Shown piece after piece: positions 6,783 to 14,892 of a DNA stretch of 64,000 bases; position 1 is the stretch's first letter; the number at the start of each line of letters is the position of its first letter. The DNA comes from Bacillus sp. (in: firmicutes) (GTDB lineage: Bacteria; Bacillota; Bacilli; Bacillales; Bacillaceae_J), in NCBI GenBank assembly GCA_012842745.1, contig DUSF01000037.1, positions 124,001-188,000 on the forward strand, in the 5' to 3' direction. The notes below the pieces were generated by a model. It saw only the letters and a list, made by a program, of their open reading frames with translations. It did not search any database and was not told the origin of the DNA. A program made the position numbers and the translations under genes.

Positions 6783-8675
6783 TTATGACACCCACTTTCT
6801 TTTATCCTCCACTCTTTTTGTCAGCTTTAAAGAATCAAACAGCTCTAATAATGGAATTAAATATTTTCTTGTCAAGTTAAGAACATCCTTCGCATCTTTT
6901 ACTGTAAATTCAGCTCCTGTTTTTTCCTTCAATAAGTTAGCCGTTTTCTTTATTGCTTCGGTAGAAATAAGGTGATTTTCATCTAGTGAAACACAGTTTT
7001 TCGCTTGCAATAAATAGTGCTTAAAATCGTCCTTGTACTGTTCAGGAACTCCAGCTCGCTCCATATATTGTTCAAATGGCTGCACTTCAATTTCATCCTT
7101 CTCAATTGCAGCGACAACTCCCTCCATTCGCTTCTTCCATTTTTCAGGATAATGTGGTGAAAATGTCGCTAGTTGTATATATTGCTCTTGTTTCTTTAAA
7201 AAACTTTCCTCTATTAATTTTTCAATTACAAATTCAACTAGACGCTTCGGATATAAATCCAAAAATAAATGCCCGATTTCGGCTTTATTAAAACCTAAAC
7301 GAAGCGAAAATTCTTGATGGTAGTCCGCTAATTTTTCTGCGAGCCTATTTTTAATAAATTGATAATCGGCATATAACCCATATTCACGAGTGGCAAGTTC
7401 AAAAATTGTCATGCCTTTTTCGGCTTCGATGATTGTAGTCAATTCCTCTTGATCAAGCGATGAAAATTGCAACAATTCATCAAAAGTCAAGAGCGCCTTT
7501 TCTTTTAATAGTGAAAGAATCCGTTCATTTGGTGTACCTTCCTTTTTTTGTAAAAGTATCGTTAAGGTTTCCTCACCAAAGCGATATTTCTTCCCTTTTG
7601 GATCAATAATCCAGCCACCGCCAACCGTTTCTATCGGTGTCGGTCTGCGCAAAATAATGCGATCGCCGCGTTTACAGACAATAGACTCGTCTAAACGGAT
7701 CTGACAAACGACCTCCTCTTCTTCATCAATAAGCTCATTGCGGTCAAAAAAAACGATTTTACCCATCACTTCCGTTGTCCCAGTGTGAAGCTTGATAGGT
7801 GCCCGCTGCTTAATTGGTGCTTGGAGGTCGCTGACAAATTTCGCTGTAATATCTATTGTATCTGTTACTAAAAAATGCTCTGAGGATACTACAACATCTC
7901 CACGAGCCACTTCTTGTTTGGAAATACCACCCAAATTTAAAGCTGCCCTTTGCCCAGCTTTTGCCTCATCCACTTGTTCGTGATGGACTTGAATTTGCCT
8001 CACCTTTACAGGAATTCCTTGTGGCAATACTTTCAATGTACTTCCTTTTTCAACAACTCCCTCATAAACTGTACCTCTAACAATCGTGCCTTGTCCTTGG
8101 ACAGTAAAAACTTGGTCAATCGGCAAGCGGAACGGACCTCTCGCATCTTTCATTTCTATTTTCTCCAGTTCTTTCTTTATTTGCTCTTTCAATTGTTCTA
8201 AGCCTTTTTTCGAAAGACTGTCTACGAACACAAATGGAGCAAATTCAAACACCGTCCCCTGTAAATTTTCTCTAATATCCTCTTGAACAAGCTCTAGCAA
8301 TTCCTCATCAACCCGGTCAATTTTACTAATGGCAACGATTCCATTTGTGATTCCTAAAAAAGACAATATTTCCAAATGTTCTTTCGTTTGCGGCATCACA
8401 CCCTCATCTGCGGCAATCACAAGAATCACTAAATCAATTCCAGCAACACCCGCAATCATTTGCCGAATAAAGCGCTCATGTCCAGGTACATCTATAATCG
8501 AAACTTGAAGTTCGTGATCAAGCTTTAATGGTGCATATCCTAATTCTATCGAAATATTTCTTTCTTTTTCTTCTTTTAGCCTGTCTGTATCAACATTTGT
8601 CAAAGCTTTTGTTAACGATGTCTTGCCATGGTCAATATGCCCGGCCATCCCAATCGTATAATGACGTTGTGCCAA
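6783..8675 (-). CDS. selB: selenocysteine-specific translation elongation factor SelB
   Basis: GTPase that delivers Sec-tRNA(Sec) to UGA codons marked by a SECIS hairpin. The GTP-binding domain has GHIDHGKT (residues 12-19), the ERNISIELGYAPL switch and DVPGHERF. EF-Tu-like domains 2-3 and four winged-helix repeats (about residue 365 to the end) that bind the SECIS follow. About 630 residues is normal. An ATG at 8699 would add eight residues (MIEKWVKT) but has no ribosome binding site; TTG 8675 gives the usual start close to YTIGMAGHIDHGKT and is preferred, though not certain. It is first in the selB-glycosyltransferase-lysR unit. A terminator-like hairpin lies between its likely promoter and start. 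Confidence 0.95.
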   Translation of the reverse strand: MAQRHYTIGMAGHIDHGKTSLTKALTNVDTDRLKEEKERNISIELGYAPLKLDHELQVSIIDVPGHERFIRQMIAGVAGIDLVILVIAADEGVMPQTKEHLEILSFLGITNGIVAISKIDRVDEELLELVQEDIRENLQGTVFEFAPFVFVDSLSKKGLEQLKEQIKKELEKIEMKDARGPFRLPIDQVFTVQGQGTIVRGTVYEGVVEKGSTLKVLPQGIPVKVRQIQVHHEQVDEAKAGQRAALNLGGISKQEVARGDVVVSSEHFLVTDTIDITAKFVSDLQAPIKQRAPIKLHTGTTEVMGKIVFFDRNELIDEEEEVVCQIRLDESIVCKRGDRIILRRPTPIETVGGGWIIDPKGKKYRFGEETLTILLQKKEGTPNERILSLLKEKALLTFDELLQFSSLDQEELTTIIEAEKGMTIFELATREYGLYADYQFIKNRLAEKLADYHQEFSLRLGFNKAEIGHLFLDLYPKRLVEFVIEKLIEESFLKKQEQYIQLATFSPHYPEKWKKRMEGVVAAIEKDEIEVQPFEQYMERAGVPEQYKDDFKHYLLQAKNCVSLDENHLISTEAIKKTANLLKEKTGAEFTVKDAKDVLNLTRKYLIPLLELFDSLKLTKRVEDKRKWVS

Positions 8676-8763
8676 AGTCTTCACCCACTTTTCTATCATT
8701 ACATTTTACTTTAATCTGTCTTGGAAAACTATTCAAGTGTAACGAACTTTAGGAGGGTAAAAC

Positions 8764-8790
8764 AAAAAAAGTTCACCATTTTTGGTGAAC
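8764..8790 (-). terminator. leftward terminator-like hairpin in the selB leader
   Basis: On the minus strand GTTCACC-AAAAAT-GGTGAAC is followed by seven T residues (8764-8770). It stops about 90 bases before the likely selB start. The gene to the right is on the plus strand, so the only obvious leftward transcript here would be selB's own. It could be an attenuator. Alternatively, a selB promoter lies between it and selB (TTGAAT, 17 bases, TAAAGT ending near 8708). Confidence 0.6.
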
Positions 8791-8969
8791 GTAATATAGA
8801 GGAATACATTATGGCGAACAACAATAGCTAGGGAATTTGTTGCTCACAGATTGTATCGGTTATAGTACAAAAGTTTTTACTGGCAATATGCGGCAACTCG
8901 CTTTTTATGGTTTAATTAAATAGAAAGAGATTATCCATTCAATTTAGCTAGGAAGAGGGATAAATAAAC

Positions 8970-11627
8970 ATGTGGTATACAAAAGATATGGCGAAAGTTG
9001 CAACTGAACTAGCAACTAACACAGATACAGGTTTATCAAGCACAGAGGCAAAAAAACGATTAGAAAAGTTTGGAACAAATGAATTTAGTGAGCATAAAAA
9101 AGAATCAATTTTCAAGTTATTTTTCGAACAAATCAATAGCCTGTTAATTTATATTTTAATTGGTGCCGCCGTCATTTCTATCGTTGTTGGCGAATATAGT
9201 GACGCTGCCATAATCATTTTTGTTATTTTGCTTAATTCCGTTATTGGTGTCATCCAAGAATCGAAAGCGGAAAAAGCTTTGGAAGAACTGAAAAAAATGA
9301 CTACCCCAAAAGCAATTGTAAAACGTGATGGCATGGTAAAAGAAATTCCATCCGAACAAATTGTTCCTGGTGATATTGTCATTATTGATGCCGGGCGCTT
9401 TATACCAGCGGACTTACGCTTAATGGAGACGGCTAATTTTAAAGTCGAAGAGTCTTCGTTAACCGGAGAATCCGTTCCAGTTGATAAAAATGCAAATTGG
9501 CTTACAACGGATGAAGCCCCTATTGCCGACCAGCACAATATGGCCTTTATGTCTACATTGGCAACCTATGGACGGGCCGTTGGTATTGTCGTTAGCACAG
9601 GGATGCAGACTGAAATCGGCAAAATCGCAAATTTACTTGGAAAACAAGAAAAAGAGCAAACACCATTACAAAAAAAATTAGCTGAGCTTGGCAAAATTCT
9701 TGGCATTGGTGCAGTCATCGTCTCCATTGTCATCTTTCTCATCGGTTTTTTTCAAGGAAGAGATATTCTAGATATGTTTTTAATTTCTGTAAGCCTTGCA
9801 GTTGCAGCAATTCCTGAAGGCCTTCCAGCAATCGTTACGATTGTGCTTGCCCTTGGTGTCCAGCGTATGATTAAACGCCGCGCTGTTGTCCGCAAGCTAC
9901 CTGCTGTGGAAACGTTAGGTGCTGTTAGTGTTATTTGTTCTGATAAAACAGGTACACTCACACAAAATAAAATGACTGTAACGAAGGTCTTTGCGAACGG
10001 TACATACGTTGCGATGGACTCGTCCCTTTTAAGAGGTCCGAAATATTCCCGCTTTTTTGAAGCGATGGCCCTTTGTAATGATGCTGTTTGTACCGAAAAA
10101 GAACAATCGGGGGACCCAACTGAAATCGCCCTTGTAGCGGCTGCCGAGGCTGTTGGCTTTGATAAACAAATTCTTGATAAAAACTATGAACGGGTTTTTG
10201 AAATTGCTTTTGATTCAAATCGGAAAATGATGACGACTGTTCATCAACATAACGGCCGAACCTTCGTTATGGTAAAAGGAGCATTAGAAAGCATCTTACC
10301 GAAAACATCATATTGGATAACTGGCGGTAAAAAGAGCGCTTTAGATGCTTCAGAAGCGAAAAAAATAAAAAACCAAGCTAATGAAATGTCTCTTGAAGCG
10401 TTACGTGTGCTTGCAATTGCCTATAAAGAAATCTCTTCCTTCAGTGCCTTCACGGCAGAACAATTAGAAAAAGACCTTATTTTTCTCGGTCTTACCGGGA
10501 TGATTGACCCGCCAAGGGAGGAAGTAAAAGCATCGATTGCCCAATGTAAAAATGCCGGAATCCAAACAATCATGATTACTGGTGATAATCAGAAAACCGC
10601 GTTTGCAATTGCAAAAGAGCTTGGAATTGCAAACGCGGAAGTCGAAGCGATGGCAGGTGCGGACTTGGACAAGCTAAGTGAGTCTGAATTATGTGAAAAA
10701 GTCAACAAAATCCGCGTGTTTGCCCGCGTGTCACCTGAGCATAAAGTAAAAATTGTCAAGGCATTAAAAACGAATGGACGGATTGTGGCGATGACTGGCG
10801 ACGGCGTCAATGACGCCCCATCTTTAAAACAGGCCGATGTTGGTGTGGCAATGGGAAAAGGTGGTACTGATGTTGCAAAGGGAGCCGCAGATATTGTGCT
10901 AACAGATGATAACTTTGCAACCATTGTTGCTGCCGTTGAAGAAGGAAGAAATATTTATCAAAACATAAAAAAATCAATCTTGTTTTTATTATCATGTAAT
11001 CTCGGGGAAATTATCACACTATTTATAGCCATCATCCTTGGTTGGCCTGCCCCGCTAACTGCTGTTCATATTTTATGGATTAATTTAATTACAGATACAT
11101 TGCCGGCAATTTCACTTGGACTGGACCCTGATGACCGTGATGTTATGAAGCAACAACCACGTTCCATTAAAGAAAGCATCTTTGCTCATGGCGGCGGAAC
11201 ATTTACATTGCTTTACGGCATGTTAATTGGTTTCTTAACATTATTTGCTTTTGTTACTAGCTTACATTATTACACCGGAGGAGCATCGATTTTAGCAATT
11301 GACTTTGCAAATATTAATGATGATGCGCTTATCCACGCTCAAACAATGGCATTTGTTACACTTAGTGTTTCTCAATTATTTCATTCTTTGAATTTGCGCA
11401 GTACAAAAAAATCACTTTTCCAAGTTGGTCTTTTTACGAATAAGTTTTTACTGGCATCAATACTTTTAGGGGTTCTAATTCAAGTCATTTTAGTTTCTAC
11501 TCCTGTTTTTAATAACATTTTTGGGATTCATATGTTAACTGTAAAAGACTGGTTGTTCGTTCTAACTGTTTCACTTGTACCAGTTATTTTTAGTGAACTT
11601 TCAAAAGCATGGAAACGGATTTTTTAA
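8970..11627 (+). CDS. calcium-transporting type P-type ATPase (type IIA, YloB-like)
   Basis: An 885-residue membrane ATPase that exports cations, most probably Ca2+. It has an N-terminal cation-ATPase domain, TGES (165-168) in the actuator domain, PEGLP (282-286) in M4, the phosphorylated Asp325 in DKTGTLT, TGDN and TGDGVNDAP in the P domain, and M6 NLITDTLPAISLGLDP with the Asn/Asp typical of SERCA-type calcium sites. AGGAAGAGGG precedes ATG 8970. It is monocistronic, ending in a strong terminator at 11632. YloB of B. subtilis is the closest remembered relative. Mn2+ or another divalent cation is possible; the M4 and M6 residues favour Ca2+. Confidence 0.88.
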   Translation: MWYTKDMAKVATELATNTDTGLSSTEAKKRLEKFGTNEFSEHKKESIFKLFFEQINSLLIYILIGAAVISIVVGEYSDAAIIIFVILLNSVIGVIQESKAEKALEELKKMTTPKAIVKRDGMVKEIPSEQIVPGDIVIIDAGRFIPADLRLMETANFKVEESSLTGESVPVDKNANWLTTDEAPIADQHNMAFMSTLATYGRAVGIVVSTGMQTEIGKIANLLGKQEKEQTPLQKKLAELGKILGIGAVIVSIVIFLIGFFQGRDILDMFLISVSLAVAAIPEGLPAIVTIVLALGVQRMIKRRAVVRKLPAVETLGAVSVICSDKTGTLTQNKMTVTKVFANGTYVAMDSSLLRGPKYSRFFEAMALCNDAVCTEKEQSGDPTEIALVAAAEAVGFDKQILDKNYERVFEIAFDSNRKMMTTVHQHNGRTFVMVKGALESILPKTSYWITGGKKSALDASEAKKIKNQANEMSLEALRVLAIAYKEISSFSAFTAEQLEKDLIFLGLTGMIDPPREEVKASIAQCKNAGIQTIMITGDNQKTAFAIAKELGIANAEVEAMAGADLDKLSESELCEKVNKIRVFARVSPEHKVKIVKALKTNGRIVAMTGDGVNDAPSLKQADVGVAMGKGGTDVAKGAADIVLTDDNFATIVAAVEEGRNIYQNIKKSILFLLSCNLGEIITLFIAIILGWPAPLTAVHILWINLITDTLPAISLGLDPDDRDVMKQQPRSIKESIFAHGGGTFTLLYGMLIGFLTLFAFVTSLHYYTGGASILAIDFANINDDALIHAQTMAFVTLSVSQLFHSLNLRSTKKSLFQVGLFTNKFLLASILLGVLIQVILVSTPVFNNIFGIHMLTVKDWLFVLTVSLVPVIFSELSKAWKRIF

Positions 11628-11631
11628 TAAA

Positions 11632-11664
11632 AACGGGAATCATTCAAGCCGTTTGATTCCCGTT
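11632..11664. terminator. terminator of the P-type ATPase gene
   Basis: AACGGGAATCA at 11632-11642 pairs with TGATTCCCGTT at 11654-11664 around an 11-base loop. It lies 4 bases after the stop codon and sits between convergent genes. Confidence 0.75.
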
Positions 11665-11708
11665 CTACCCATACCAAAACCGAACAGTGAGAATCAGCAT
11701 GCTATAGC

Positions 11709-12068
11709 CTAAATTATAAAGCCTATAGCTGCTGCAATAACACCGACTACTATGGAGGATGTCACATAAAGAAGCGCCAAATTAGTTTTTTTCGCTTCTA
11801 TTAACATGATTGTTTCATATCCAAAAGTTGAGAAGGTTGTATAGGCTCCGCAAAATCCTACCCCGAGAAAAAGCCACAGCCATTCATCCATTTGCCCTTG
11901 CATATGAAGATTAACGATAACCCCCAGTAAAAAGGAACCTGAAATATTTATAACCAAAGTAGCTAATGGAAAGCCAAACAAGCCATTAGAACGTCCATTT
12001 ATAAATTTTCCTAACAAAAAACGAGCTACAGCACCTAAAGCACCACCAAGACCAACAATCCAAATCAT
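11709..12068 (-). CDS. crcB: CrcB/Fluc fluoride channel subunit (second of pair)
   Basis: A 119-residue four-helix membrane protein of the Fluc family that exports fluoride as a dual-topology dimer. Motifs: GGALGAVARFLLG in TM1, the LVINISGSFLLG helix with the conserved Asn, and CGAYTTFSTF, which carries the phenylalanine and threonine residues lining the pore. Its ATG overlaps the stop of the other crcB by 4 bases. Two adjacent paralogues are usual where Fluc works as a heterodimer of opposite topology. No fluoride riboswitch motif was seen upstream of the operon. Confidence 0.92.
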   Translation of the reverse strand: MIWIVGLGGALGAVARFLLGKFINGRSNGLFGFPLATLVINISGSFLLGVIVNLHMQGQMDEWLWLFLGVGFCGAYTTFSTFGYETIMLIEAKKTNLALLYVTSSIVVGVIAAAIGFII

Positions 12069-12451
12069 ACAATGTCGCCTTCTTTTTTCTGGGGAATGGC
12101 TATTTTACTGCCAATAAAAGCTAATAATAAACCAAATATTATACTAGCAATCACATAAAATGCTCCAAGTAAAACATGGTCATTTTCGAATAGCTGGATT
12201 GTTTCAACAGAAAATGTTGAAAAAGTCGTAAAAGAGCCAATAAACCCAGTTCCGATAAATAAAGTTAATCTAGGCCAAATCTTTTTTCTTTGTTTCATAA
12301 ATGTTAGAAACCATCCTAGTAAGAAACACCCCACTAAATTTACAAATAAAGTTGCAAAAGGGAAAACATCAGCAGAATGAAACCATTCCCCAACACTAAA
12401 CCTTGCGATGGCTCCAAAAAATCCGCCAATCATTACTAAAATTACTTGCAT
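12065..12451 (-). CDS. crcB: CrcB/Fluc fluoride channel subunit (first of pair)
   Basis: A 128-residue paralogue of the downstream crcB with the same signatures: GGFFGAIARFSVG, FVNLVGCFLLG and IGSFTTFSTF. The start is taken at ATG 12451 (MQVILVMIGG) with AAAGGGTG upstream; an upstream in-frame start at 12505 would overlap the thioesterase gene and adds residues foreign to the family. The two genes share four bases, implying 1:1 translation. The channel removes cytoplasmic fluoride. Confidence 0.92.
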   Translation of the reverse strand: MQVILVMIGGFFGAIARFSVGEWFHSADVFPFATLFVNLVGCFLLGWFLTFMKQRKKIWPRLTLFIGTGFIGSFTTFSTFSVETIQLFENDHVLLGAFYVIASIIFGLLLAFIGSKIAIPQKKEGDIV

Positions 12452-12479
12452 CTTGAAACACCCTTTAATCGCTATGAAT

Positions 12480-12911
12480 TTATACTTGGCTTGGCTCAAT
12501 AACACCGCTTTCCATTATCGCTTGTCTCATTCGGTCTGGAATCGTAATAGCCTGTAGCTTTTCACCATCAAAGCTCGCTAATGCCCTAACTTGATAACCT
12601 TCCGCTATTTTATTGCCTTCTTTCATAAATATGTGGCCAAATTTAATAACTTTGTTGTGCAGCCCGATAATATTTGTATGAAGAACAACATGGTCTGCAA
12701 AATAGAGCGGCTTTTGAAAATTGCATTTAGACTCGATAACTGGAATTCCGATTTTTTCATCGCGGACAAGATTTAAAAGTGGGAAACCAATACTCTCAAA
12801 ATAATAATGGACCGCTTGATCCATCCACTTATAAAAATTAGGATTGTAGACAATCCCAGCAGCGTCAGTGTCACCCCATTCAACACGAAATTCATATGTA
12901 TGTGCTTGCAT
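12480..12911 (-). CDS. hotdog-fold acyl-CoA thioesterase (4-hydroxybenzoyl-CoA thioesterase/YbgC type)
   Basis: A 143-residue cytoplasmic enzyme predicted to hydrolyse acyl-CoA thioesters. The catalytic-loop signature is WGDTDAAGIVYNPNFYKWMD, with the Asp of the 4HBT family; later hotdog strands are CNFQKPLYFADHVVLHTNI and ALASFDG. GGGGG lies 6 bases before ATG 12911; an upstream start at 12935 is not needed. It is the first gene of a likely operon with the two crcB genes, with 28 bases before the next. Substrate is unknown. Confidence 0.85.
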   Translation of the reverse strand: MQAHTYEFRVEWGDTDAAGIVYNPNFYKWMDQAVHYYFESIGFPLLNLVRDEKIGIPVIESKCNFQKPLYFADHVVLHTNIIGLHNKVIKFGHIFMKEGNKIAEGYQVRALASFDGEKLQAITIPDRMRQAIMESGVIEPSQV

Positions 12912-13120
12912 TTTTATCCCCCTATTAAAAAACAATTTTTACAACAACCATAAAAAATGGCTATTACTTATTCTTATTTTAACAACTTTACATTTATTTG
13001 TAACTTTATCATTTCGTTATTTTAAAATCGCCTGCAACGAGATCCAATAGTATTTCTTCCAACTATTGCTCATGAAAACGACCACTGTCATCATGTATAA
13101 TTTCTTATATGGAGGTGTAG

Positions 13121-13984
13121 TTGAATTTGGAATTATTACTAATGACGATGATTATCTTGATTCCGATTTATTTTTATAAAAAAGCCCATCAAAATACGAA
13201 GGATGTCACCATAAATAAAGTAAAAATAAATGATAACAGCTTAACCTGTATTGACTATCGTCCTACATTAAAAATATTACAGCTTTCTGATTTGCATCTT
13301 GAGAATATTTCGATTTCCTCAACAGAACTATTTGAAAAACTTAAAGATGAAACAATTGATTTAATTACCCTTACTGGCGATTTTCTAGATAGAAAGTGGA
13401 CCATTCCTAAACTAATTCCTTACCTTGAGGTATTAAACGAGCTGAATGCAAAATATGGAATTTATGCCGTTTTAGGTAACCATGATTATGTATTAAGAAA
13501 CAAGGATCTAGAAAAATTAGTCCATACATTGGAACAATATAACTGCAAAGTTCTGCAAAATGACAATGAAATCATTTATGTTCACGGGCACCCTGTAAAC
13601 ATCATTGGCATCGATGACTTTAGTACAAAACGTAGCAATCTTGACGCATCCTATAAAAAAATAATACAAGGAACAAATCTTGTAATAACACATGACCCAA
13701 ATATTGTTTTGCATATGAAAAATTACCATTTTGATTATTTGCTTGCAGGTCATTTTCACGGAGGACAAATTTGTTATCCAAAAGCCTATCACCTTGTAAA
13801 AATGGGAAAGCTAGCGCGAATGGATATTATTAAAGGGCTCCATGTCCACGATGGAAAGCCATTTTATATAAGTGAAGGGCTTGGTCAAACTGGGGTTAAT
13901 ATCAGGGTAGGAAGCCGTCCGGAAATAACTTTGCATGAACTTCATTTAACCGTTGCTGAGAACGAAAAAATCCAAGCGATTTAA
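13121..13984 (+). CDS. membrane-anchored metallophosphoesterase (YkuE/YpbG-like)
   Basis: A 287-residue calcineurin-like phosphoesterase with an N-terminal membrane anchor (residues 5-19). Metal-binding motifs in order: Asp57-x-His59 in LSDLHLE, Asp87 in TGDFLD, Asn120-His121 in GNHDYVL, a later His in THDPN, and GHFHGGQ. The start is TTG 13121, 5 bases after GGAGG. A second, broken member of the family lies at 42.8 kb. Relatives act on phospholipid or cell-envelope substrates, but the substrate cannot be told here. Confidence 0.85.
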   Translation: MNLELLLMTMIILIPIYFYKKAHQNTKDVTINKVKINDNSLTCIDYRPTLKILQLSDLHLENISISSTELFEKLKDETIDLITLTGDFLDRKWTIPKLIPYLEVLNELNAKYGIYAVLGNHDYVLRNKDLEKLVHTLEQYNCKVLQNDNEIIYVHGHPVNIIGIDDFSTKRSNLDASYKKIIQGTNLVITHDPNIVLHMKNYHFDYLLAGHFHGGQICYPKAYHLVKMGKLARMDIIKGLHVHDGKPFYISEGLGQTGVNIRVGSRPEITLHELHLTVAENEKIQAI

Positions 13985-13993
13985 TTCACTAGC

Positions 13994-14080
13994 GGACATT
14001 GAATCCGTTATTTACAAATAAACACTCGAAAATCATTGTGATAAGGACACTGAATCCGTTATTTAGGGAATAAGTGTCCG
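13994..14080. repeat. short interspersed repeat, two copies of GGACA(T/C)TGAATCCGTTATTTA
   Basis: The 21-base motif occurs at 13994-14014 and 14045-14065, one base different. The second copy is followed by AGTGTCC (14073-14079), which can pair with its GGACACT, giving a hairpin. The element fills the gap between convergent genes and may serve as terminator. A related ACGGACACAGA palindrome ends the thiC unit. Confidence 0.7.
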
Positions 14081-14097
14081 TATAAAGTTACCTTCTA

Positions 14098-14658
14098 TCA
14101 AATTCTGTACAATTTCGTTAACTTATCCGTTGACATAAACAAATATTTTGGGAAATGATGCTTACAAATTTGGCGAATAGACCGATTTCTACTTGAAAGA
14201 ATTTCGATTGGCAAAAAAGCAAACCATTTAAACCATTTATAGACGGGATGGGCAATATCGAATATTTCGAAACCGAGTCGTTCACAGCCTTTATTTAAAT
14301 GAGTAATGCCGACAATTCCTTTAATTTTATTTGAACTATTGTTCGTTTGAATAAACTGTTCGATGCCCGGCAGGGACTCGTGAACATGGCGGTAAATAAT
14401 TTTTGCCTTTTTTAGTTCGCTTTTTATATCATATAATTCCTTCAAGAGCTTTACATTATGAAGGTGGATTTTCACTAAAAGATCATTTTTTGTTATTTTT
14501 GTTCCATCAGCAAGAACGACGTCTCTGCCTTTATATTTGGTGAGCCTTACTCTAAATATATTGCTTTCCGTTCCTGTCCGTGGAGGAAAGGTAAGACGGG
14601 TACAGCTAAAATAAAAAGGATCGAAAAAATTCCAAATCGAAAGAACATAGCCTCGCAT
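14098..14658 (-). CDS. YkoP-like conserved protein
   Basis: A 186-residue protein starting MRGYVLSIWNFFDPFYFSC at ATG 14658, 10 bases after AGGAGAGG. It resembles B. subtilis YkoP, a family of unknown function found near sugar-metabolism or polysaccharide deacetylase genes. Features: a hydrophobic N terminus with aromatic residues, VHLH-type KIHLHNVKLLKEL, and a conserved GITHLNKGCERLGFEI segment. A longer reading to 14742 lacks a ribosome binding site. It is convergent with the phosphoesterase gene. Confidence 0.65.
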   Translation of the reverse strand: MRGYVLSIWNFFDPFYFSCTRLTFPPRTGTESNIFRVRLTKYKGRDVVLADGTKITKNDLLVKIHLHNVKLLKELYDIKSELKKAKIIYRHVHESLPGIEQFIQTNNSSNKIKGIVGITHLNKGCERLGFEIFDIAHPVYKWFKWFAFLPIEILSSRNRSIRQICKHHFPKYLFMSTDKLTKLYRI

Positions 14659-14752
14659 TGTGCCAGCCTCTCCTTCGTTGTAGCTTTTCCTCTTATTTTG
14701 AGCATCCACGGCAATATTATTTTTGTAAAAATAAGGAAGCAAGAGAGCCGTC

Positions 14753-14873
14753 CGAGACCACTGAAAAAGTAGCTTTCATAATCCATATACATTTCAAATA
14801 TATGGTAATCGGACAATAAATGGCCTAGAGCGGACAATAAGTTTGAAATGGCTCAATTTTTTCAGTGGTCTCG
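14753..14873. repeat. 121-bp MITE-like element with 16-bp perfect terminal inverted repeats
   Basis: CGAGACCACTGAAAAA at 14753-14768 is exactly inverted as TTTTTCAGTGGTCTCG at 14858-14873. Inside are two copies of CGGACAATAA (14809 and 14831) and a short inverted pair ATTTCAAA/TTTGAAAT. There is no coding capacity. It sits between ykoP-like and niaP genes. A flanking GACGGTTC-like sequence continues outside the right end. Confidence 0.7.
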
Positions 14874-14892
14874 AACCGTCCCCAGCTTCCGG

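Noticed and set aside
12912-13120. Fluoride riboswitch before the thioesterase-crcB operon
   Set aside because: The fluoride aptamer consensus (GGCGATGG type start and its pseudoknot) is not visible in the upstream 200 bases.
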